A program made the position numbers and the translations under genes. A stretch of 64,000 nucleotides of DNA, taken from positions 62,001 to 126,000 of the forward strand of contig NZ_QRGC01000015.1 of assembly GCF_003448965.1 (NCBI RefSeq). The letters run 5' to 3'. The notes under the pieces were generated by a model. The model worked only from the letters and a program-made list of their open reading frames with translations. It searched no databases and was not told the origin of the DNA. The DNA is from Oceanicella sp. SM1341 (GTDB taxonomy: Bacteria > Pseudomonadota > Alphaproteobacteria > Rhodobacterales > Rhodobacteraceae). Positions 45,198-54,639 of this stretch are shown here, piece by piece; positions within the stretch are counted from its first letter, which is position 1; each line of letters starts with the position of its first letter.

Positions 45198-46976
45198 TCA
45201 GCCCGCCGTGGGGGCCGGGGCCTGTTTCACCGGGCTCAGCGGCTCGGGCACCGGGCGCACGTGGAGGTGGCCGAGGCCGGACATGTCGTCGCCCTGCACC
45301 TGCTCGGAGAGGCGGCCGTTGTCGCGCCGGCGCACGTCCTCGGCGGCCTCCTCGACATCGAGCTCGGCGAAGCCGAGGGCGCGCAGCCCCTCCGCCCCCA
45401 TCAGGTAGGCCGATTCCACCGTCTCGCGCACCTGGTAGTCGACCCCGGCGCGGATCAGCTCCACCGCGTGGCCCCGGTCGTAGCTGCGCACCAGCACCCG
45501 GGCCTGCGGGAACGCGTGCTGGACCAGCTCGACGATCTGCAGCGCCGCCCGCGGGTCGTCGATGCACAGCATCACCGCCTCGGCGGTGGCCGCGCCCGAG
45601 TGGCGCAGCGTGTCGAGCCGCGTGCCGTCGCCGAAGAACACCTTGAAGCCGAAACGCTCGGCCTCGCGGATGCGGTCGGGGTTCATGTCGATGACCGAGA
45701 GGCTCACGCCGCGCGACAGCAGGAGCTGCGAGGCGATCTGCCCGAAGCGGCCGAAGCCGATGATGAGCACCCGGCCCTCGAGGTTGTGCGCGGGGTCGAC
45801 CCCCTCCATCGAGGCCTCCTCGCGCAGCAGCCGCTCCGCCGCCAGCATCAGCAGCGGGGTGAGCGCCATGGAGAAGATCACCACGGTGGTGAAGAGCGCG
45901 TTCTCGCGCGGCGAGATCACCGCGCCCGCGCTGGCCGCGGTATAGAGCACGAAGGCGAATTCGCCGCCCTGCAGGAACATCGAGGTGCGGTGCAGCGCCT
46001 GCCGGCCGGAGGCGCCGAAGCCCCGCGCCACCGCCCAGACGACGGCCCCCTTCGCCACCGTGAAGGCGGCCAGCATGCCCAGCAGCAGCGGCCATTCCGC
46101 CGCCACCACCGAGAGGTCGAGCGACATGCCCACGGCCATGAAGAACAGGCCCATCAGCAGGCCGCGGAACGGCTCGATGTCGCTCTCGATCTGGTGGCGG
46201 TAGCTGGAGCTCGACAGCATCACCCCCGCGAGGAAGGCGCCCATGGCCATGGAAAGCCCGGCCGCCGCCATCAGCAGCGCCGCGCCGAGCACCACCAGCA
46301 GCGCCCCCGCGGTCATCACCTCGCGGGTGCGCGCGCGCGCCAGCAGGGCGAGAAACGGGTTCAGCCCCCATTTCGACACGCCCAGCAGCACCAGCAGCGC
46401 GCCGAGCGCGAGCGCGAACTCCGCCCAGCCCGACTGCCCCTGCGACAGCGGCGACAGGAAGGCGACCACGGCGAGGAAGGGCACGATCATCAGGTCTTCG
46501 AACAGCAGGATCGACACCGATTTCTGGCCCTCCGCCGTCGGGATCTCGCCGCGCTCCTGCAGCACCGACATGATGACGGCGGTGGAGGACAGCACGAAGC
46601 CCGCCCCGGCCACGAAGGCCACCGGCCAGGGCAGCCCGAACACCAGCATGCCCGCGAGGCCGAGCGCCGCCGTGGCCGCCGCCACCTGCACCAGGCCCAG
46701 GCCGAAGATCTGCCCGCGCATGGCCCAGAGCTTGTGCGGGCGCAGCTCGAGCCCGATCACGAACAGGAACATCACCACCCCGAGCTCGGAGAAATGCAGG
46801 ATGGTCAGCGCATCGGCGAACAGCCCGAACACCGAGGGCCCGACCAGCAGGCCGGCGGCGAAGTATCCCAGGACCGAGCCGAGGCCGAGCCGCCGGAACA
46901 GGGGCACGGCCACCACGGCCGCCCCCATCAGGACAACCATCGGCCCGATCGCCTCTCCCAAGCTCGCTTCTGCCAT
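45198..46976 (-). CDS. KefB/KefC-type cation:proton antiporter (CPA2 family)
   Basis: This 592-residue membrane protein has about a dozen helices of the CPA2 exchanger family (GYFAAGLLVGPSVFG, FLFVIGLELRPHKLW, FVLSSTAVIMSVLQERGE) followed by a TrkA-N Rossmann domain (VLIIGFGRFGQIASQLLLSR). It should mediate potassium efflux coupled to proton entry, often in defence against electrophiles. The ATG is preceded by GGGAGGG at good spacing. The two glutathione transferases in the window fit a theme of electrophile stress, but there is no direct link in sequence. Confidence 0.92.
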   Translation of the reverse strand: MAEASLGEAIGPMVVLMGAAVVAVPLFRRLGLGSVLGYFAAGLLVGPSVFGLFADALTILHFSELGVVMFLFVIGLELRPHKLWAMRGQIFGLGLVQVAAATAALGLAGMLVFGLPWPVAFVAGAGFVLSSTAVIMSVLQERGEIPTAEGQKSVSILLFEDLMIVPFLAVVAFLSPLSQGQSGWAEFALALGALLVLLGVSKWGLNPFLALLARARTREVMTAGALLVVLGAALLMAAAGLSMAMGAFLAGVMLSSSSYRHQIESDIEPFRGLLMGLFFMAVGMSLDLSVVAAEWPLLLGMLAAFTVAKGAVVWAVARGFGASGRQALHRTSMFLQGGEFAFVLYTAASAGAVISPRENALFTTVVIFSMALTPLLMLAAERLLREEASMEGVDPAHNLEGRVLIIGFGRFGQIASQLLLSRGVSLSVIDMNPDRIREAERFGFKVFFGDGTRLDTLRHSGAATAEAVMLCIDDPRAALQIVELVQHAFPQARVLVRSYDRGHAVELIRAGVDYQVRETVESAYLMGAEGLRALGFAELDVEEAAEDVRRRDNGRLSEQVQGDDMSGLGHLHVRPVPEPLSPVKQAPAPTAG

Positions 46977-47290
46977 GCGACGGCCCTCCCGATATCGCGT
47001 TGACGCGCAGCCGGAGGCCGGCGCGGGACATCTCTCACCCCCGCCCTCCGGTTCGCTCACCGGGCTTGGTAGCGGCGATGCCCCGGGCTGAATAGCCACG
47101 ACAGCCGCGCAACCGTGTCGCGCTTCGGGGAACGGGCGGCGGGAAAGTGGCGCCGGTGCCGGCACGGCGGGGCGGAATCTGCACCCCGCGCGGCTGAGCG
47201 GCGCAATCAGCATGCCCGGACCGGGGATATTCGGGCTACGCTGGCGGAAGGTGAGCGTGTATTTCGGGCAGGTGCGGCAGTCGGGTGTTC
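46977..47290. other. Divergent intergenic region between antiporter and LuxR-type genes
   Basis: This 314-base gap should contain promoters for both directions. TTGACG near 47004 and the A+T-richer GATATT near 47226 are the only promoter-like elements I noticed; neither has a convincing partner. No repeat or hairpin stands out and no small gene is supported. Confidence 0.4.
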
Positions 47291-48364
47291 ATGCGTGACA
47301 AGATCGAGAAGCTGAAGCTCAGTCTGGCGCGCGGCTCCGCCCTGTGCGGGGACATGGCGATTTCGGAGATGTTCTGCGATGTCTTCGGCGGAACCGGTGT
47401 CCAGATCATGCGGTTCGACGGGGAATTCAGCATCTCCGACCACTGGACCTCCGTCTACGACCCCGCGATCGAGAGCGCCTACCTGGCGCATTTCCACCAC
47501 TGCAACCCCAAGCTGTCGGTGGCAGACCCCGGCCTGCCGGTGATGGTCGACGGCATGATCCTGCAGCGCGACCGCTTCCGGAAGACGGAGTTCTATGACT
47601 GGTACACCCGCGACGCCGGGATCTGCGACAATCTCGTCTTCCACGTGCCCGAGGGGGATGGCTCCACCTGGGCGTTCGGTGTGGGGCGGCGCCTCGACCG
47701 GGGCATCCTCGAGGCGGAGGACGTGGCGCTGGCGCGCGAGCTGCACCCGTTCCTCGCCGCCGCGCTGTCGCTGAGGGACCATGCCCTGCGTGGGGTGCCC
47801 TTCGTCGAGGCGCTGCTCGCGGAGGTGCCGGGACAGGCGTCGGCCTGGCTGCTGTGCGACGAGGCGGGGCGGGTGCTGCACGCCTCGGAGCGTGCGGCGC
47901 TCGCCGGCTTCCGCGTCCGGCGCGACGGGGGATGGAGCGTCGCCGGGCCGGGAGGCTCGCTCGGATCGGAGGAGGCGATGGCGGCCGGCGGCCCCCTGCG
48001 GCACGCGCCCTGGCGCACGACGGGCGTGCCCTGCGTCGAGGTCACCCCCGTCCTGGGGGAAACGCTCCTGTCGCGCCGCCGCTGCTTCGTGGTGCGCCTG
48101 CGCCCCGGCGGCCCCGCCGCCGTCGGGCTGACCCCGGGCGAGAGGGCGGTCGCCGCGCTGCTGCTGCAGGGGCTCGACCTGCGCGCCATCGCGGCGCTGC
48201 GCGGCACCAGCTATCACACGGTGCGCAACCAGGTGCTCGCGCTGCGCGAGAAGACCGGCACCCGCAGCATAGCGGCCCTGGTGGCGTGGCTGGCGCGGCA
48301 GGGCCTGCCCGGCCCCGAGGCCCGCGAAGGGCCCGGGGGGCCGGGTGGTACGAGCGTATCATGA
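47291..48364 (+). CDS. LuxR-type HTH regulator with uncharacterised N-terminal domain
   Basis: This 357-residue protein ends in a LuxR-type helix-turn-helix (LTPGERAVAALLLQGLDLRA, GTSYHTVRNQVLALREKTGT). The N-terminal 250 residues, with FHHCNPKLSVADPGLPVMVD and FYDWYTRDAGICDNLVF, resemble sensory regions of LuxR-type regulators without an autoinducer synthase partner. No ribosome-binding site is obvious before ATG 47291, and GTG 47285 is an alternative. It precedes the protease gene on the same strand and may control it. Confidence 0.87.
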   Translation: MRDKIEKLKLSLARGSALCGDMAISEMFCDVFGGTGVQIMRFDGEFSISDHWTSVYDPAIESAYLAHFHHCNPKLSVADPGLPVMVDGMILQRDRFRKTEFYDWYTRDAGICDNLVFHVPEGDGSTWAFGVGRRLDRGILEAEDVALARELHPFLAAALSLRDHALRGVPFVEALLAEVPGQASAWLLCDEAGRVLHASERAALAGFRVRRDGGWSVAGPGGSLGSEEAMAAGGPLRHAPWRTTGVPCVEVTPVLGETLLSRRRCFVVRLRPGGPAAVGLTPGERAVAALLLQGLDLRAIAALRGTSYHTVRNQVLALREKTGTRSIAALVAWLARQGLPGPEAREGPGGPGGTSVS

Positions 48365-48430
48365 GCCCCGGGCCGTCCGCTGCTACCCTCGGGACGATCT
48401 TTTCGCCCGGTCAGCGTTGCGGAGTGTGCC

Positions 48431-49732
48431 TTGAGAACGATTTCGCCAGTGATTTGCAGAAGCCGCCCGGGGCGGCGCTTCCGGCCCGGCCCGCGGCTCT
48501 GCGGCTTCGCGCTGCTCGCGCTTGCCGCCTGCGAGACCGCCAGCATCGCCGACAGGCCGGTGCCGCCCGGAGGCTCGGTCACGCCGCAATCGCTGCAGGC
48601 GGCCACGCAGGACCGCTCGTATTTCCTCGATCATGACTATGTCCGCGCCGCCATGGCCCATGGCAACCAGGGGTTTGCCGAGGTGATGGCGCACCGGGGC
48701 GAGGCCGCGCGCGAGAGCTTCGCCACCTCCACCGGGATCCTCGTCGAGGGCGTGGCGAAACATGCGGAATACGCAGCCGACCGGGCGGCCGAGCAGCGCT
48801 TGCTGGCCGACCTGCTCACCGTGGGGCTCGGCGTCGCCGGCACCCTCGCGGCCACGAACGCGATGAGCAGCGCGGGCAGCACCGCGCAGAACAACGCCAT
48901 CATCGGCAACCTCTCCCGGTTCATGGACATGAACCGCTCGATGAACCAGATGCTGCACAGCGACATCAGCGCGGCGCAGGCCGGCTCCTCCGCCGTGCGC
49001 CGGGTGGACCGCGACCGCTGGCGCGCGCCGGTGGTGTCCGACCACCGGATCGCCCGCAGCATCGTGCGGCTGCACAACGAGACGCGGAACACCCTCTGCA
49101 CCGGCTTCTTCGTGGCACCCTACCTGATCGCGACCGCCGCGCATTGCTTCCGGCTGGGGGAAATCATGGCCGCCTATCGCCAGCGTCCGGGTGACGGCGA
49201 GGCCTTCATGACCAATGACCTGCAGCTGTTCACCCCTCACCTCCAGACTCAGCCGGAGCCCTGGGCCAGGCAGCCGCTGGGCCCCGACCATGACTACAGT
49301 CCCTTCGACTTTGCCCTGCTGGTCACCAACGAGCCGAGCGACAGCTATCTCCCGGTCCTGGCGCGGGAGGTGCGCCCGGGCGAGCGGCTGATGGCCCTGG
49401 GCTACTCGGGCGACCTCAACCAGGGCTTCTTCCTGCAGCTCGACTATGGCTGCGAGGTGACTTCCGTCGGCGAATACGCCTCGTTCCGCAGCAATTGCGT
49501 CACCTGGGGCGGCAACAGCGGCGGGCCGGTGCTGGCCATCGACGGCGAGATCGCGGTTGTCGGCGTCCACTCCAACAGCCGCCGCCAGCAGAACCGCGAC
49601 GAGAACAATGCCGGCGCCGCCTCGGTGCTGCGCGGCGCGCCGCTGACGGACCACCTCCTGGTCGACCCCAACGCGCAAGGGCGCGTCACCTTCAACCCGT
49701 TCGGCGGCGGGGCCGCGGCGGGGGGCGAATAG
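48431..49732 (+). CDS. Trypsin-like (S1) serine protease, predicted lipoprotein
   Basis: This 433-residue protein starts with a basic region and a lipoprotein signal ending in ALLALAACET, so Cys about 35 should be lipidated. The C-terminal half is a trypsin-like domain with the triad His in ATAAHCF, Asp in PFDFALLV and Ser in WGGNSGGP. The middle has a glycine/alanine-rich hydrophobic stretch (LLADLLTVGLGVAGTLAA) that may insert in or lie on the membrane. The start is TTG with GGAG upstream. Substrate and target are unknown; an envelope-stress role is plausible. Confidence 0.87.
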   Translation: MRTISPVICRSRPGRRFRPGPRLCGFALLALAACETASIADRPVPPGGSVTPQSLQAATQDRSYFLDHDYVRAAMAHGNQGFAEVMAHRGEAARESFATSTGILVEGVAKHAEYAADRAAEQRLLADLLTVGLGVAGTLAATNAMSSAGSTAQNNAIIGNLSRFMDMNRSMNQMLHSDISAAQAGSSAVRRVDRDRWRAPVVSDHRIARSIVRLHNETRNTLCTGFFVAPYLIATAAHCFRLGEIMAAYRQRPGDGEAFMTNDLQLFTPHLQTQPEPWARQPLGPDHDYSPFDFALLVTNEPSDSYLPVLAREVRPGERLMALGYSGDLNQGFFLQLDYGCEVTSVGEYASFRSNCVTWGGNSGGPVLAIDGEIAVVGVHSNSRRQQNRDENNAGAASVLRGAPLTDHLLVDPNAQGRVTFNPFGGGAAAGGE

Positions 49733-49971
49733 GCCCCCGCACCCGCTGGCGCGCCCGCCCCGGCCGGAACGCCGCCCGACATGCCGGCGGCCATGGTGCC
49801 TTCGGCGGACGGTCGCCGCGCCGGCGAGGCGGCCCCGCCTCGCCCGGTCCTGCCGGAACACGAAGGCGCGCGTGCCCGCGGGGAGGCACGCGCCGAGAGC
49901 GCTGCCGGCCCCGGGGCCGGGCTAGCGGCGCGTGTCCGCGGCCGCGGGGAGGGCCTCCGCGGGCGTGTCGA

Positions 49972-51489
49972 TCACTCGCCGGTGGCCGGGGCGATCTCGG
50001 GCTGGGAGGGGGCTGCGCCCGTTTCACCGCCCGGCGCGGGGGGGCTGCCGGTGTCCTCGCGGGGGCCCGTGTCGCCGGCGGAGAGAGTCTGGCCGTCGGT
50101 GCCTCTGGGCTGCGGGGTGATGGAGCCGTCCGCCGCCGAGATGCGCCAGACCGTGTTGCCCGCGTCATCTGCCACCAGCAGGGCGCCGGTGCCGTCGATC
50201 CCGAGGCCGACGGGCCGGCCGTGCACCACGCCGTCGCCGAGAAAGCCCGTGGCCACGTCCACCGGCATGCCGTCCGGCCGGCCGTCGGTGAAGGGGATGT
50301 AGACCACCTTGTAGCCGTTGAACGTGTCGCGGTTCCAGCTGCCGTGCTCGCCCACGAAGGCGCCGGCGGCAAAGGCGTCCGGCATGGCCGCGCCCCGGGA
50401 GAAGACCATCCCCAGTGCCGCGACATGGCTGGAAAGCGCGTAGTCGGGCGCGATCGCGCGCGCGACCATGTCGGGCCGCGGCGGGTGGACCCGCGCGTCC
50501 ACGTGGTCGCCGAAATAGCTCCACGGCCAGCCGTAGAAGGCGCCGTCCTCGACCGAGGTCATGTAGTCCGGCACCAGGTTCGGGCCGAGCTCGTCGCGCT
50601 CGTTCACCACGGTCCAGAGCGTGCCGGTCTCGGGGTGGAAGGTGAGCCCGTTGGGGTTGCGCAGGCCGGAGGCGTACACCCGCGCCGCGCCGTTCTGCCG
50701 GTCGATCTCCCAGATCGCGGCACGGCCCTTCTCGGCCTCCATGCCGTTTTCCGCCACGTTCGAATTCGAGCCGACGGAGGCGAAGAGCCTTTCGCCGTCG
50801 GGGGAGAGGGCGAGGTCCTTGGTCCAGTGGTGGTTGATCGGGCCGCCCGGCAGCGGCGTGAGCATGCGGGGCTCGCCGCCGATCTCGGTGTCGCCGAGCT
50901 CGTAGGGGTAGGCGAGGATCCCGTCCGTGGCCGCGACGTAGAGCGTGCCCTCCGTCCAGGCAACCCCGAAGGGCGAGGCGAGCCCGGTGAGCAGGTCGGT
51001 GCGCTCGTCGACCGTGCCGTCGCGGTCGGTGTCGCGCAGCAGGGTGACGAGGTTGCTCTCCCGGCTCTCGCCGCCCTGGCCGTGGGCATAGGCCATGATC
51101 CAGCCGCGCACCAAGTCCTTGGGGCGCGAGACCGGCTCGCCCGGCCCGCGCGACTGCACCACCAGCACGTCGCCGTTGGGCAGGGTGTGGACCGTGCGCG
51201 GGTTGGCGAGATCGGTCGCATAGGCGGAGATCTGCAGTCCCTCCGCAACCTCCGGCGCCTCGCCCTCCTGCCAGCCGACCACCTCGGCCACGTTCATCTC
51301 CGCGAGGAGCGAGGTCTGCGGCTCCGGCAGCACCGGGTCCGGGCCGATCTGGCTGGTGATGTCGAAATCCTCCTGCGCCGCGGCGGCGAGCGGAGCGAGC
51401 AGCCCCAGCGCGGCGAGCAGGACCGGCCGCGGGGCGCGGCCCCGGGGCGGCGTGGCGGGCGCGGGGCGGGTGAGGGCGGGGTCAGTCAT
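49972..51489 (-). CDS. PQQ-dependent sugar dehydrogenase-like beta-propeller protein
   Basis: This 505-residue protein has an N-terminal signal segment (PVLLAALGLLAPLAAAAQ) and the soluble glucose/sorbosone dehydrogenase beta-propeller pattern: GDVLVVQSRG, SNVAENGME, ASGLRNPNGLTFHPETGTLW, VNERDELGPNLVPD and GEHGSWNRDTFNGYKVV. It should oxidise aldoses or related compounds in the periplasm with PQQ. The C-terminal 40 residues are Pro/Gly/Thr-rich and look disordered. Its start overlaps the end of the DUF2231-type gene, and both follow one EcfG-like promoter. Confidence 0.88.
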   Translation of the reverse strand: MTDPALTRPAPATPPRGRAPRPVLLAALGLLAPLAAAAQEDFDITSQIGPDPVLPEPQTSLLAEMNVAEVVGWQEGEAPEVAEGLQISAYATDLANPRTVHTLPNGDVLVVQSRGPGEPVSRPKDLVRGWIMAYAHGQGGESRESNLVTLLRDTDRDGTVDERTDLLTGLASPFGVAWTEGTLYVAATDGILAYPYELGDTEIGGEPRMLTPLPGGPINHHWTKDLALSPDGERLFASVGSNSNVAENGMEAEKGRAAIWEIDRQNGAARVYASGLRNPNGLTFHPETGTLWTVVNERDELGPNLVPDYMTSVEDGAFYGWPWSYFGDHVDARVHPPRPDMVARAIAPDYALSSHVAALGMVFSRGAAMPDAFAAGAFVGEHGSWNRDTFNGYKVVYIPFTDGRPDGMPVDVATGFLGDGVVHGRPVGLGIDGTGALLVADDAGNTVWRISAADGSITPQPRGTDGQTLSAGDTGPREDTGSPPAPGGETGAAPSQPEIAPATGE

Positions 51490-51940
51490 CGATGCGTGCT
51501 CCCGTGTCGGTGTAGCGGCGGGGCGGGCGGGCGAGCCAGGCGGTGAAGACCAGCACCACCACGGTGAGCGCCGAGACCACCAGGCCGCCGGGCACGACCG
51601 CGCTCCAGCCGTCTCCGGCGTGGATCAGGCTGTTGAGGAGGGCGAGCAGCAGCGCCACCACGATGCCGGCCCAGTGCATCCAGGCATGGGCGTCGCCGCG
51701 CAGGCCACGCCGGGCCAGCAGCTCGATCAGCCCGACCAGGGCCGCGATCCCGCCGACCACGAGGCCCGCGAACAGCAGCCATGAGGAAAAGTTCTGCCAC
51801 ATCAGGTTGGAGGTCTGCCAGTAGGCGATGTCGGTGCACAGCGCGAGCGTGAAGCACACCGCCGGAAACGGCGTCAGTCTCGTCCAGGTGCCCTGGTCGG
51901 GCAGCAATGTCCGGGACGGCAAGGGGCGGGTCGTGACCAT
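51482..51940 (-). CDS. DUF2231-type membrane protein
   Basis: This 152-residue protein has four predicted membrane helices (FPAVCFTLALCTDIAYW, WLLFAGLVVGGIAALVGLIE, WAGIVVALLLALLNSLIHA, ALTVVVLVFTAWLA) and matches the DUF2231 pattern. Its function is unknown, but DUF2231 proteins often accompany PQQ or haem dehydrogenases. The ATG is preceded by AAGGAGG at ideal spacing. It overlaps the sugar dehydrogenase gene by 8 bases. Confidence 0.85.
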   Translation of the reverse strand: MVTTRPLPSRTLLPDQGTWTRLTPFPAVCFTLALCTDIAYWQTSNLMWQNFSSWLLFAGLVVGGIAALVGLIELLARRGLRGDAHAWMHWAGIVVALLLALLNSLIHAGDGWSAVVPGGLVVSALTVVVLVFTAWLARPPRRYTDTGARIDD

Positions 51941-51976
51941 CGCGATCCTCCTTCCTGTGATATTCCCTGCAAAACC

Positions 51977-52001
51977 AACAGCCCGGGGCGGGGATTGTTC
52001 C
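51977..52001 (-). promoter_or_regulatory. EcfG-like stress promoter for DUF2231/sugar dehydrogenase operon
   Basis: On the minus strand GGAAC (52001-51997) is followed after 17 bases by GTT (51979-51977). The spacing and sequence match the alphaproteobacterial general stress sigma factor EcfG/RpoE2 consensus GGAAC-N16-17-GTT. The start codon at 51940 is 36 bases downstream of the -10 element. Confidence 0.65.
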
Positions 52002-52161
52002 CGCGCCGGCCGGCGGGTTCCGGGCCCCGGCCCCCCCCCTGTGCCCCCATGTGCCCCCCGGGGCGGCTCCCGGGGTGTCGGGCGGGGAGCGAGGGCGGGA
52101 AAGGTCGCTGCGCACGGCCGCCGGGGCTCCGCGGCTCAGGCCGCGCCGGGGGCGGCGCGGC

Positions 52162-54639
52162 TCAGGCCGCGCTGGCCTCCAGGCGGCGGATGAGCCCGGC
52201 GTTCAGCGTGGCGGGGGCGGGAAGCGCTGCGTCGCTCCAGCCACGCTCGGCCGCCCGGGGCATGGAGAAGGCATCGGCGCGCCGGATGCGGCCGAGCTCG
52301 TCCCAGCCCAGCGGCACCGCCACCGGCGCGCCGGGGCGGGCGCGCACCGAGAAGGGCGCCACGGCGGTGGCGCCGCGCTCGTTGCGCAGCCAGTCGATGA
52401 AGATGCGCCCTCGCCGGGCCCGCTTCGAGAGGCTCGCGGTGTAGCGCTCCGGCGCTGCATCGGCGGCCAGGGTGGCGAAGGCCTGCGCGAAGAGCTTGGC
52501 GCTCTCCCAGCTGGCCGTGCGGCGCAGCGGCACCACAAGGTGCACGCCCTTGCCCCCGGTGAGCAGCGGCCAGCACCCGAGGCCGAGGTCTCCCAGCCTG
52601 TCGCGCAGCTCCAGCGCCGCGCGGCGCACCGCGGCAAAGCCGAGCCCCTCGTCGGGGTCGAGGTCGAAGACCAGCCGTTCGGGGCGGTCCGGGCGGTCGG
52701 CGCGCGCGCCCCAGGGGTGGAACTCGACCGTGCCCATCTGCACCGCGGCGACGAGCCCGGCGGCGTCGGTGAGGCGCATGTACTGCGCCGTCTCGCCGTC
52801 GGCCTCCTCCAGCGGGATGTTGCGGATGGCGTCGGGGAAGCCCTTGCCGGCGTGTTTCTGCACGAAGCGCTCCCCCTCCAGCCCCTCGGGCAGGCGCAGG
52901 AGCGAGACCGGCCGGTCCGCCAGCGCCGGCAGGATGCGGTCCGCCATCTCGGCGTACCAGTGCGCGAGGGCGAGCTTGGTGCGCTTCGGCTTCGGGAAGA
53001 TCAGCCGCCCGGGGTGGCTGATGCCGATGCCGGCGACACGGGGGCGGTCGCCGGTGTGCGCCGCGTCCGGCTCCCCCGCCCTTGCGTGTCCGGCCTTCTT
53101 TTCCATGAGCAGCTCCGTGGGCGGGTCGAGCCGTACCTGGGCGGGGCGCTTGTCCTCGCGCAGGGCGACGTAGCGGGCATGGCGCAGGCGACCGTCGCGG
53201 GTGACTTCGGCATGGGCGATCTCGGCCACCAGCCGGGGCTCCACCCAGCGGGCGCCGCGCGCCTCGGAGGGGGTGTCGCGCAGCGGTGAGCTGCGCCGGG
53301 CCAGCGGCTTCAGCGCGGCGGCGAGGCGCTCCATCTCCGCCGCATCGAACCCGGTGCCCACCCGGCCGCGCCAGGTGAGGGCGCCGCGCTCCATGGTGGC
53401 GAGCAGCAGCGAGGCGAAGGGCCGGCCGCGCTTGTCCGAGGGCTGCCAGCCGCAGATGAGGAACTCGGCCCGGCGGATGCACTTGGCCTTCTGCCAGCCC
53501 GGGCCGCGCCCGGCCAGGTAGGGCGCGTCGGCCCGTTTCGAGACCAGCCCCTCGCCGCCGGCGGCGCAGACCGTCTCCAGCGCCTCGGCCGCCGCGCCCT
53601 CCACCGCCGGGGAGAGCCGCAGCGGGCCGCGGGCCGGCGCGGCTTCCAGCAGCCGGGCGAGGGCGGCTCGGCGCTCGGTGAGCGGGCGGTCGGCGAGGCT
53701 CTCGCCGTCGCGCTCGAGCAGGTCGAAGGCCTGGCAGAGGAACGGGCCGCCGGCGCGGATCGCCTCCTGCAGGGCGGAAAACCCCTCGAGCCCGGCGCCG
53801 GCGACGATCTCGCCGTCGATGAGCGCGCTGTCGCAGGCCAGCTCGGCGAAGGCCGGGAGCAGCTCGGCGAAGCGCTCCGACCAGTCGTGCGCGTTGCGGG
53901 TGCGGATGCGCACGCCGCCCCGGCCGATGGCCACCTGCGCGCGGTAGCCGTCGTGCTTGACCTCGTGCAGCCAGCCCTCGCCCTCCGGCGGGGCGGAGAC
54001 CAGGGTGGCAAGCTGCACCTTGCGAAAGCGCGGCGTGGGGCCCTTGCGCGCCGGGCCGAAGGGCCGCGCCTTCGCGCCCTCCGCGATCTGCGCCAGGCTG
54101 CGCCCGCTGGACACGCTGGTGGCATGCGCCTCGGCGAGGGGCGTGGGGGAGGGGCCCGTTGCGGCGGCGTCGCGGTCCTTGACCATCAGCCAGTTCTCGC
54201 GCCTCTGCCGCCCCTTCATGCGCACCAGCGACCATCCCCCGGTGGCGCGGCGGCCGTGCAGCATGAAGTGCAGATGCCCCTTCTCCAGCCCCTCGCCCAC
54301 GTCATGCAGCGGCTGCCACCAGCCGATGTCCCAGAGCATCACCGTGCCCGCGCCGTACTGGCCGGCGGGGATGCTGCCCTCGAAGGTGAGATAGTCGAAC
54401 GGATGGTCCTCGGTGCGCACCGCGAGGCGCTTGTCGGCGGGGTCGGAGGAGGGGCCGCGGGTGACCGCCCAGCTCAGCAGCACGCCCTGCCATTCCAGCC
54501 GCAGGTCCCAGTGCAGGCGGGTGGCGTCATGCATCTGGATGCCGTAGCGCAGGGCAGGGCCCCCGGCGCGCTTCGTGCCGCGCGGCTCGGGCGTGGCGGC
54601 AAAGTCCCGCCGGGCCTCGTAATCGCGCAGCGCCCCCAT
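52162..54639 (-). CDS. ligD: DNA ligase D, multidomain NHEJ ligase/polymerase
   Basis: This 825-residue protein has the bacterial NHEJ LigD layout PE-LIG-POL. The 3'-phosphoesterase domain is at the N-terminus (QMHDATRLHWDLRLEW, VRTEDHPFDYLTFEGSIPAG). The ATP-dependent ligase domain has the adenylation lysine in HEVKHDGYRA. The polymerase/primase domain has HPGRLIFPKP near its start and the DLDPDEG metal site near its end. It seals and processes double-strand breaks with Ku. Its ATG shares one base with the ku stop codon, so the pair is coupled and follows the EcfG-like promoter before ku. Confidence 0.97.
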   Translation of the reverse strand: MGALRDYEARRDFAATPEPRGTKRAGGPALRYGIQMHDATRLHWDLRLEWQGVLLSWAVTRGPSSDPADKRLAVRTEDHPFDYLTFEGSIPAGQYGAGTVMLWDIGWWQPLHDVGEGLEKGHLHFMLHGRRATGGWSLVRMKGRQRRENWLMVKDRDAAATGPSPTPLAEAHATSVSSGRSLAQIAEGAKARPFGPARKGPTPRFRKVQLATLVSAPPEGEGWLHEVKHDGYRAQVAIGRGGVRIRTRNAHDWSERFAELLPAFAELACDSALIDGEIVAGAGLEGFSALQEAIRAGGPFLCQAFDLLERDGESLADRPLTERRAALARLLEAAPARGPLRLSPAVEGAAAEALETVCAAGGEGLVSKRADAPYLAGRGPGWQKAKCIRRAEFLICGWQPSDKRGRPFASLLLATMERGALTWRGRVGTGFDAAEMERLAAALKPLARRSSPLRDTPSEARGARWVEPRLVAEIAHAEVTRDGRLRHARYVALREDKRPAQVRLDPPTELLMEKKAGHARAGEPDAAHTGDRPRVAGIGISHPGRLIFPKPKRTKLALAHWYAEMADRILPALADRPVSLLRLPEGLEGERFVQKHAGKGFPDAIRNIPLEEADGETAQYMRLTDAAGLVAAVQMGTVEFHPWGARADRPDRPERLVFDLDPDEGLGFAAVRRAALELRDRLGDLGLGCWPLLTGGKGVHLVVPLRRTASWESAKLFAQAFATLAADAAPERYTASLSKRARRGRIFIDWLRNERGATAVAPFSVRARPGAPVAVPLGWDELGRIRRADAFSMPRAAERGWSDAALPAPATLNAGLIRRLEASAA

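Noticed and set aside
45261-47003. Plus-strand open frame opposite the antiporter gene
   Set aside because: The minus strand has an unambiguous CPA2 antiporter with TrkA-N domain; the opposite frame has no similarity.
47129-47160. EcfG-like promoter before the LuxR-type gene
   Set aside because: GGAAC is present near 47131 but no GTT occurs 16-18 bases later.
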